In this document: one piece after another, positions 55,627 through 64,000 of the stretch
How positions within the stretch are numbered: the first letter of the stretch is position 1
Layout: every line of letters begins with the position of its first letter
Assembly (NCBI GenBank): GCA_030770535.1
Contig: JASVEC010000001.1
Coordinates: 930,001 to 994,000 of the forward strand
Reading direction: 5' to 3'
Length of the DNA stretch: 64,000 nt
Origin: Batkoa obscura
Taxonomy: Eukaryota; Entomophthoromycota; Entomophthoromycetes; Entomophthorales; Batkoaceae
Translations under genes and position numbers: made by a program
Notes under the pieces: generated by a model
Seen by the model: only the letters and a program-made list of their open reading frames with translations
What the model was told of the DNA's origin: nothing
The model's database searches: none

Positions 55627-57375
55627 CTAATTCTTCCCTACCTTAACCCTTTTCTTATCCTTTTTCACCTCCTCTAAAATCAATCGTGCTATATTTTTCG
55701 CTGCTACCGTTTCTACTTCCATACAAGAAATCGCTGGTTCCATTGCATTTAAATAGTATAACCCATTCTCTACTTTAATTTTTGGAAACAACAAATCCTC
55801 CCCATTCCTCTTTTTTAATATTTTCATTTTAGGATAAGCTAACCAAGGTTGATGAGTGATCTTTTCTTTACTGACTTTATTTTTCAATAATGTATTCAAA
55901 TAACCTTCTGGTAATTTTTGGTTAGCAGAAATAGTAACTATTTGGTCTTCAGTATTTTGAGAGATAACAGTGTAAGGTAGAGTCTTATTATAACCAAAAA
56001 TAAGTGAGGGTACAGTTTCTGTTTCTTTTAAGTTAAAAAATATGGGATTTAAAGTATTCTCTTCGATAACGTATTCATGCACTGGTTGATATTGAACCTC
56101 TTCAGATGGCCAATTCAACTTATTAAATTTAATTTGACTTTGATGATAAGGTGTAGCTATTATTATATAATCATATACTTTATCTGAGGCTAAACCATTG
56201 ATATCAAGAGTGTATTGAGGCTTAGATTTATCTTTTTTGTTACGAATTTTGTGGATTTGAGTGATGGCTGAATTGAGATGTAAATTAGCAAAACTATGGG
56301 CCACATATTGCTGGAAGATTTCTTGATTACCCTTGACGGTAGTGTACGCTCCATCCACTATATACAAATAAAAAATAAATTATTTCATTACTATTACATT
56401 CAATTGAACTTACCCCCAATAAGTGCAATAGCGCCTGCCAAAGCATGTAACTCATTATCAATCGTATAAATATTTCTTGAAATAGCTTGTAACATTTCAT
56501 CAGTAAACATCTCCCCAGCTCTCCACTCATTGATTAACACTTCCCTAGTTGTCTTCTTTGCATACTCCAAAATTTCTAATTTCTCAAATAATTCTTCGAC
56601 AGTATTAAAAGTTGGAAAATCCGATTGATATAATTCTAAAAATTTAGCTTTTATGGTGTTAGCAAACTTACTGGCTTGGTAGAAGCCCCAACCATATCGG
56701 TAATAAAATTGCGCTTTGTTATAATAACTGGAGTCCAGTTTAGACACGAATTGTTGTCCATTGTATAAGCCAAAGTCACCTTCACCACGAGCAGTGTTTG
56801 AATAAGCAATGTTGAAATCTTGGGTCGCGTTCTAAATAATGAGTTAAGATAGTTATTAAATAAATATTAAAAATCACTATCAAAACAATTATTTACCATA
56901 ATATTATAATTCACACTAATCAATAAAAAAATAGTTTATTAATACTTTATCCAAAAAATTATTAAAAAAACTTACCTAACAAATACACCGCCTCCTAATT
57001 CAAGTTTATTCTCTTTTTGTAAAGTTAAAGACTTAATTCGTCCACCTACTCGCGAACTTTTTTCAAATAAATCAATCTCAAATGGTAACCGATGGAGTTC
57101 ATCAATGGCTAATTTACCGAGATAATAGCTTAAACTACTTCCACCCGCTCCAGCTCCAATACTATATGAATGAATCAAAAAGTTAGTGATATGTATTTCT
57201 AACGGAAAGGGGAAGGATAAATGGCTCAATGAATTTTAAAAAAAAGTACTTACATAGCTACTTTAATTAAACCATTGTTGTTATCTTTTTCCTTAGTAAA
57301 AGACTTTTGTCGTTCACAAGTAATAAAAGCTATAAGAGTAAAAAGAATTGATAAATAAAAATTATCAAACTTCAT
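55627..57375 (-). CDS. PCYOX1: Prenylcysteine oxidase, five exons including a 19-nt microexon (491 aa)
   Basis: FAD-dependent thioether oxidase that cleaves prenylcysteines released from degraded prenylated proteins. Exons (minus): 57375-57254, 57161-56976, 56915-56897, 56831-56414 and 56357-55627. The signal peptide MKFDNFYLSILFTLIAFITC suggests entry to the secretory or lysosomal/vacuolar lumen. The FAD Rossmann motif is IIGAGAGGSSLSYYL, followed by DLFEKSSRVGGRI and ELGGGVF. The microexon joins VFV to SVNYNIM and NATQDFNIAYSN. The prenylcysteine lyase domain includes NEWRAGEMFTDEMLQAISRN, HALAGAIALIG and VDGAYTTVKGNQ. Length matches animal PCYOX1 (~505). The microexon is inferred because exon 2 and exon 4 do not join in frame without it. 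Confidence 0.9.
56897..56915 (-). other. 19-nt microexon of prenylcysteine oxidase
   Basis: TGTGAATTATAATATTATG between a TTGATTAG acceptor and a GTAAAT donor, with introns of 60 and 65 nt. It restores frame (phase 2 in, phase 0 out). Confidence 0.7.
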
Positions 57376-58076
57376 TATACTAGATTGAAAAACTTAAATA
57401 AAAAAAGATAAAGGTTGATTTTTTGTTTTGAGTTGAAATATTTTAACATTTTTTCTATAAAGTTGACAATTTAGTCCATTAGTGACATCACCCATTTATG
57501 CTATAGGTTTAAGAATAATATGAAAGAGATTTGTATTAATGTTTATTTATTTAAAGTTTTTTTTTTGACAAATGAAATAGATGGAAGTACAAATGCGGTA
57601 GTAGTATATATAGCTCTGAACTATATTATACAAGTTGTTATTCCTATATAATAGTTTATAGTTTTTATTTTATAGAAACTAAAAATTCATGAGCTTATCT
57701 AAAAACTTAATTATTCCACCCTTAATCAGTCTTCAACTTAATAATTGGAACTTCAATTTAGCCAAAATAGAAATGTGAAATTTAAAACCAGAATTCTCAA
57801 AACCCAAAATTTTTAATTTTTAAAAAAAATATTATACAAAAGATATCGATATTACTTTAACAGCTTAAAAAAAATTCTAAAAAATATAATAAGTAACACT
57901 TTTTTAGTCTCTCAAATTCTTTTTAATCAAACTTTTCAATTCGCTTAAATTTATTATCTTTTTTGAAAAACCAGAGAAATGACTATTTAGATTGAAATGT
58001 GAGCAATTGGCCACAAAGCTTTTGTAACTTTTTTGATTTATTTGGTGTTAATTTTTACAGTCAATTTATTTATATA
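57376..58076. other. Spacer upstream of prenylcysteine oxidase
   Basis: Promoter region must lie near 57,380-57,600; no defined element. Nothing else seen. Confidence 0.45.
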
Positions 58077-58174
58077 GGGATGTTTTTTTTGTTTCATCAC
58101 TTTTTCCATCTTTTAAGTGCTATTTGAGTAGAAAGACTGTTAGTAAAATTCTTAAACAAAAAAATAGATCCCCA
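58077..58174 (+). mobile_element. MITE family 1, copy 20
   Basis: 98 bp with left end GGGATGT after TA (58,075-58,076), right end ATAGATCCCCA and then TA. Slightly worn. Confidence 0.9.
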
Positions 58175-58177
58175 TAT

Positions 58178-58788
58178 AGTCAATTTTTTATAGCCTAATC
58201 CCTACATCTTTGCTAAATTTTAGCCTAATTTTTTTCTTAAAAGAACAATTAGTTAAATCGCAAAAGAATTACCATAGCTCTAGTAACCAGACTATAGAAT
58301 TGACCAATACCATAATGTCCTAATGGGATAATTTTTGTTATATTGTTTAGATTGGGGTCCTAATGGGTATCTATATAAAGAATACTATATAGAGTTGAAA
58401 AGTTCAATGTTTTTGAGGTTGAGTGTAGAGTAATAAAAAAAGATAGCTAATGTTATAGTTGAATATGTTTATATGAGTATCAAATAAAAAGAAGGATCTT
58501 TGAAAAAGTAATTCGGGCTTAAATAGTTAATAACTCTAACAATCTACTTTCAACTAAAGTCATATAATTGTTTTGTTTTTTTACTGTTTTTTATATAAAT
58601 GTGAGAAATATTAAATCCAAATATTAGTTTAATATTGAATAAGCTTCATATTTCAAACAGGGTTTTATAAAATATTAAAGCTACATTAAACAAATATTAG
58701 TAAAATTATCAATATTTAAAAATGAATAGGATATATATTATTTTATATTACCTTTAAAGTTTATAAAACATTTGAACCTTTTTAATTA
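58178..58788. other. Gene-free spacer
   Basis: No supported feature. Confidence 0.5.
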
Positions 58789-58790
58789 TA

Positions 58791-58890
58791 CGGGGATGTA
58801 TTTTTATGTTTAAGAATTTTACTAACAATTTTTCCGCTCAAATAGCACTTAAAAGATGGAAAAGTGATGAAACAAAAAAAAACACCCCTA
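58791..58890 (-). mobile_element. MITE family 1, copy 21
   Basis: 100 bp with TA at 58789-58790 on the left. Left terminus CGGGGATGT, right ACACCCCTA followed by TA. Confidence 0.88.
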
Positions 58891-58892
58891 TA

Positions 58893-60321
58893 TATTAAAA
58901 TAAATAAGATAATAAGCATTTTATTATAAAAATAGTAATAAAAATTTTTTTCTAAAAAAAGGTCCTAAATATACACCCTTTGAAAAATGTATAAAATCCT
59001 GGGTTGGTAATTTTGCAAGCAAAAAACTTTCTAAAAACTTAATAAAATATTAATAATTTTTAACATTTTGTTAAAATTCTGCCTGTAAATGTTCAATCTT
59101 AGGTTTTAACATTTTTCAAAAAGGTGTATTCTAAGTTAATGAGTACTTGACTCGAATTTAAATAATATAATTAATAAATGGTAGGTTTTTTGAACTAACT
59201 TTGGTATCCCAAAAAAAAAATTGAACAAACAGTTGAAAAATTTTCTTAATAACAATTCAATTTAAAATTAAACAAGAAACAAACTATTGTGACAAAAACT
59301 ATTAAGATCTTTGTCTTCACCTTAATTAATTGATTTCCGCTACAATATCTTATTTTTACTTTTAAATCAAATTGAGAAAATATTCTTACAGCTTAAACTT
59401 GGTTAGATTTGTTTGGAACTTTTATTAAATTTTTTCGAATCAAGTTATAAAGTTCAAATATTTTTACTGTGGTAACGTCAGTTATAAAGCAAGGGAGAAA
59501 AAGATAAGACGAAAGCAGGAAGCGTAAAGGAATGAAGTTGTTGAAGTATAGATAGCAAATAAATTTAAGAGTTCCAGCTTCAGATAGAATAATATTTTAC
59601 TTTCAGTTTTACATTTTCGTTATATTGAGTTAACCGAGCTCAGAACAAAGTGGTCTCAGTAAAAGCAAAAGGAGAGATATCGTTGGCTAATACTTTAATA
59701 AAATAGGTATAAATAGCCCAAAGGCTGGTTAAAAGGGTAAAAGCTTAGAGAAAAGTCAAGTAAAAAAATAAAGTTTAAAAAATTATAAAGTATCATAAAA
59801 TAAGTTGCATGATTTTATTATATTGTTATATAATTTAATATTATCAAATTAGTTAAAAAAATATTGATAGAATTTCAACTATATTTTATAACAAAACAGC
59901 TGTTGATGTATACCATTCTATCTTTTAATTAAAATTGATTTTTATTTCGATGGCCTCTTTAATTTTTTTTAATATCTAGTTTTATAATTTTGATAATTCA
60001 CTTAAGAATTGACTTGAAATACATCATACCTATAATAAAACAATTGTGTTTATATTAATGTGAGTTTTATAAAAAAATTATAAATTGTCATAATTAAATA
60101 TTTTGACTCAGAGCCCAATATTCAAGTTTTTAATAAAAATATAATATCGAAACAAACATATTATATTAAGATTACATTTAATTATGTGTTTTAAGTACTA
60201 CAGTCCAATTTAAACAAAAACTGTGCAAGACATTATAATAATTACTTTATAGATAGAATAATCAACATACTACATCAGTGAATTTACTTTTAGCTTCGAT
60301 TTAATCTATAAAAAATTACCA
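58893..60321. other. Gene-free region with a GC-richer island
   Basis: About 59,470-59,760 is visibly less AT-rich than its surroundings (AAGCAAGGGAGAAAAAGATA, GTTAACCGAGCTCAGAACAA) but has no open frame of note. It could be a non-coding RNA or a degraded gene. Confidence 0.3.
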
Positions 60322-60323
60322 TA

Positions 60324-60420
60324 TGGGGGTGTTTTTCTTTGTTTCATCACTTTTTCCATCTTCTAAGTGCTATTTGAGCGGAAAAATTGTTAGTAAAATC
60401 CTTAAAAAAATATATCCCCA
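60324..60420 (+). mobile_element. MITE family 1, copy 22
   Basis: 97 bp, flanked by TA at 60322-60323 and 60421-60422. Termini are TGGGGGTGT and ATATCCCCA. Confidence 0.93.
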
Positions 60421-60424
60421 TATA

Positions 60425-61595
60425 TAGTTAATAAGTTCCAAGAATTTTCTTTCAAAATTATTAAATTCTCAAAATTTGAAGTTTGAATATGATCGTATTT
60501 CTAGACTTTTACTCCGCTCATTTAAATTATATGAAAAGGTTTAGATAACTGTTTATAAATTGCCTCAATTTATCCAGCTGCCGCTAGTTTATCACTGGTA
60601 TTATATTTAATATGTAATAATTGGAATGCTTAACATTGTTTAAACTCTTCTTTAATTTTAAATCATAGCTATTTTCCACTAACAATTTTTGCCCTTGCTA
60701 TCAGTTTTATATACTAAAATTAAGTGAATTAAGACAATCCACTTAAATTAGTCTCATTACTAATATAGTAGTATATTAATATCTCATGTCATTATTATTG
60801 ACATATTTAAATTCGATGGCTAATATGGTTAATATGGCTAATAGATCTAAAATTATATTGTAACAACTTATAAAACTTATAGTTATTTAATCCCAGAGAT
60901 TAAAAATTAATTAATTAATTACTGTTGACATCAAAGTTCATATAATCGAAGCTTATGAATTACAACAATTAATTGACTGCAAGAAGGGAACCCTACAAGG
61001 TATTAATATATGGTAACTAAAGTCATTTTTATTATTTAAAAGAGAGTAATACATTAATTATTAAGTCTCGTTACAACTATTGATAAAATTTAATAGAAGA
61101 GAATTTTTGTTAATATAGGTTATAAAGAAAATCTTTTAGAATTCAGATTTTTAAAATTTAGGTATAAAAGGAAAGCTGTCTAACTGAGTAATAAATTGGC
61201 TTAAAGAACGTGATTTTTAGGTTATCGCTTCATAGCTTGGAACCATATTTTTGTTTAACTTACCTTTGATTTGATGCTAATTATAACTCCTAAATTTAAC
61301 CAACCATCAAGATTCTTAAATTCCGTTTTACCCAATCATGCATTATTTTTAGGGTATTAGAATTACCCCAAACTGAGTAAATGAAGAGGAACTCAAAGTT
61401 TGACTTTGTATAGAATTGGGCTTTTATAAAATTTACTCATTTCATAATAAACAATTCATCTTTTTTATTTATATTAGAGATCTATCATCTGTCAATATAA
61501 TAAAATCAATACATAAATTTAGGTCTCCACAATTTAAAATTGACTATTAATCTCAACTTAAGTTTGCTCTTTATAATAAGGGTTGTCGAGTTAAC
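60425..61595. other. Spacer upstream of the UPF0658 gene
   Basis: AT-rich, no supported gene. Confidence 0.5.
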
Positions 61596-62950
61596 ATGTC
61601 TTTATTTAACAAATTTGTAAGCCTTTTTCTATTACCAAAATGTTAATATTAACAACAATTAGAATTCTTTATCTAAATGGGTAAAATTATCAATAATATC
61701 CTCTTTTTTACAAATATTGGTTATTTGTAGTTTGGAAGGGGTGATATTTGAGTTTGTTTATCGTTATATAAGTACAATTCCAACCTCCATTCCAAATGGT
61801 GAAAGAGGACAAGCAGCGAAGAATTTTAAAGCTCTACCTACTTATTTCAGTTTATTTTTATTGGCACAATTCTTTCAATTCATACTATGTGTTGACGCTG
61901 TAAGGTTTTATTGATTTTGTGATATTGTTTAATCATTCTTTTAGGCACTATATCAAAATACAATCCAAATTTCAATGTTAGCACTGTTCAATTTCTTACT
62001 TTTATTTTATGCATGTACTCAATTATACCAAACAATTAGTTTAAAAGGGGATATTAGTGGAATAATACTACAACAAAAATTGGATGAGCTACCGAGTACA
62101 GCCACAATCATTAATTTGGAAATAAGTATAATAGTCATTTTAGTATTATTTGCAACTTCATTTGCTTTTGTTGCTTACAAGCTTTATCAAGAATATGGAT
62201 GGAATTTATACAAACGTATTGGGGCCGATTTACAATTGAAAAGTAAATATACATTAACAATAATATGATAAGTGATAACATTTGATTAGGAATGTTTATG
62301 GTTTACCACGTTTTTGTAATGATATTAAAATTTGATATTTTATTCTTTATATCATTTTCAACACAATATCTCGTACTCGTTCTTTACCCCGAAAATAACC
62401 TTTCAACTAGTTTTATAGTACATCTCACTGTTTCGTTGGGTATCTGTATTGTATTGTCCTCTCTTGCATTTTGGTCAGTAAGTATAACTAAACTGTTTTT
62501 TAAATTAGCACTAAAAGTAATACTCAGGTACGTACTGAAAGTAAATATGGGATAGCTGCATTTGCAGTTGGATGTATAGGGGTTTTGGGATACTTTATTA
62601 GTAAATTATATGACATTTATCTAAAAGGAAGTGATTCGGAACGTGCGGAGAGGTTTGGATCATCCAGGATAACTCTAACTGTATTTATAACTTTTTGTAT
62701 ATTATTTTCAATAGTAATTTTATTTAATTACAATTTCATCAAATGGTAACAATATTTTTAGCTGACAGTAATTGGTTCTATATTTTGTTATCGTAATTTT
62801 GGCCGTGGACTCAAAGATATAAGTAATGAATTTTTGATATTTATTTTATACATATTTATTTTGAGTTTAGTTAATAATAATCACCACGGTAAACTACTTC
62901 CAGATGAAAGAGCAAATACACGTAGTAATTCTAGATGGTCTTTAGATTAG
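61596..62950 (+). CDS. UPF0658-type Golgi membrane protein, six exons (372 aa)
   Basis: Exons 61596-61616, 61663-61899, 61945-62242, 62290-62477, 62528-62713 and 62762-62950; all phases agree, with introns of 44-50 nt. A multi-pass membrane protein. It has the pattern I associate with the UPF0658 family (S. pombe C1952.10c type): SFLQILVICSLEGVIFEFVY, CVDAALYQNTIQISMLALFN, YKLYQEYGWNLYKRIGADLQ, RMFMVYHVFVMILKFDILFF, VRTESKYGIAAF and CYRNFGRGLKD. A short hydrophilic tail (NTRSNSRWSLD) faces the cytosol or lumen. Molecular function unknown in the family. The splice model was chosen because each joint restores conserved sequence. Confidence 0.82.
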
Positions 62951-62951
62951 A

Positions 62952-63700
62952 AAGCTCTAAAATTTCAATTGAATATTAGAATGTATAAATATTCAAACGC
63001 AACTTATTTTTAATATACACAACTAATTTATATAAGTGAGGTTATGGAAGAGTAATACTCGAATTTAGTTTGCTATTTATTGTTGATATTATTTTTTAAT
63101 TCTTAAATAGTGGAAGACATTAATCAAATACATTTTTTTATAATAAAGTAGTTTAAATAATAGTAATCGTATTTTTAGTTTTAAGTTTAATATGATGTTG
63201 TTTTAGTAAAAATTGTACTTATGAATATTATTTGTATTCAATAACTAAATAATATTACCATAGAGTTGTAACAAACCATTAATAGAAATGAAAAAAGGTA
63301 ACCAATAGTTAATAATGCCCTCTTTGACTTATCACCCCCTCCTGATCTTGATAATTTCATCTTTATTACCTGGATTAAACATGAAGCCCCAGCGATCTTT
63401 GAACTCAAGAAATAGTTAAATATAACATAAAATTAAACCTGATTTTACCATGAATCAATGTTAAATACAGTCTAAATTTAAAATTTTATTGCTCATTAAA
63501 TTGTTTAATAATTAAAAATGATAAACCATCCTATTTTATCCAAATTCCAGCTATTTCAGGCATAATAAAAATACAATACAATTTTAATATACTTTATTTC
63601 TATATTATTTCTATATTGTTTTAACTTTATTACAAAAAATTCTAATGGATTTTTCATTTTATGCTATACTTTTTTACTCACTATCGTTTGAAAATAAAGA
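62952..63700. other. Intergenic, 3' flanks of two converging genes
   Basis: No supported feature. Confidence 0.5.
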
Positions 63701-63702
63701 AC

Positions 63703-64000
63703 TTAATCATCCGATTCATTTTCGTCTGACTCATTCTCTTCTGATTCATCTTCATTAGATTCACTTTCTTCTGATTTACTTTCATTTGACTCGTTATCTT
63801 CTGATTCATCATCTTCTGATTCATCATCTTCTTGGTCAGTTCCTTCATCTTTACCAAAGAAATCATCATTATCAATATTACCTTTAGGTTCTTCAGTTTC
63901 TTCTAATAATCTCATTTAGATTTCATCTTATAACAATTTAATCATTTTACCTTTAACGGAACCAGCAGTAGTAGTATCATCCTTTTTAGAAAATGTGGTG
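63703..64000 (-). CDS. C-terminal part of an acidic-tailed protein, start outside window
   Basis: Last exon 63902-63703 joined to a preceding exon (64000-63951) by a 48-nt intron (63950-63903). Joined tail: KKDDTTTAGSVKEETEEPKG, NIDNDDFFGKDEG, then ~45 residues of Glu/Asp/Ser/Asn repeats ending ENESDD. An internal ATG at 63,915 lies in the intron and is unlikely to be the start. Low-complexity acidic Ser tails (likely CK2 sites) occur on many nucleolar, chromatin and vesicle-coat proteins, so the identity cannot be given. Confidence 0.55.

Noticed and set aside
1-64000. Retroviral, LTR, Polinton or other capsid-bearing elements
   Set aside because: No reverse transcriptase, integrase, polymerase B, capsid-like frame or LTR pair was recognised; all mobile DNA seen is short and non-coding.

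Overview
The window is a very AT-rich stretch of nuclear DNA from a eukaryote that is almost certainly an early-diverging fungus. The evidence is short GT-AG introns (about 46-92 nt), a fungal-type Dicer, RRP5, a UPF0658 Golgi membrane protein, a rhodopsin-like GPCR and several secreted Ser/Asn/Tyr-rich wall-type proteins. The low GC and the GPCR make an Entomophthoromycotina genome (Conidiobolus-like) my best guess. That is inference; no marker gene settles it.

Positions 1-23,260 form a large palindromic domain. Three minus-strand copies of an unidentified ~223-aa gene family (named A, B and C from the window start inward) face three plus-strand copies (C', B', A' going outward). A spliced Dicer gene lies between the two sets. 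The core arms (about 1,811-5,925 and 16,954-20,971) are collinear with no net indel over ~4 kb apart from one transposon insertion. Each core arm carries one aldo/keto reductase pseudogene, one intact family gene and one decayed unidentified coding segment. Outside the core the two sides are still homologous but clearly diverged.

The whole window is peppered with one ~100-bp MITE family: 22 copies plus one end fragment. Termini read TGRGGATGT / ACATCYYCA and the target duplication is TA, proved by natural filled/empty site pairs inside the window. One copy supplies the present start codon of family gene C'.

23-29 kb holds decayed or Ser/Thr-rich secreted protein genes and ends at the GPCR gene. 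29.9-40 kb is mostly gene-poor, with an HSP20 gene, a disordered-protein gene, a tRNA-Gly(UCC), a second TA-inserting MITE family and degraded segments. 40-46 kb has a five-exon IQ-motif protein, a small three-exon protein resembling the linker of U11/U12-65K (RNPC3), and a secreted tyrosine-rich protein with about thirty 9-residue repeats. 48-63 kb is the housekeeping part: RRP5 (four exons), prenylcysteine oxidase (five exons with a 19-nt microexon, plus a tandem relic), a UPF0658 membrane protein (six exons), and the end of an acidic-tailed protein cut by the window edge.

No retrovirus, LTR element, Polinton or CRISPR array was seen. Splice sites were read by eye from frame continuity and family conservation; none is supported by transcripts.
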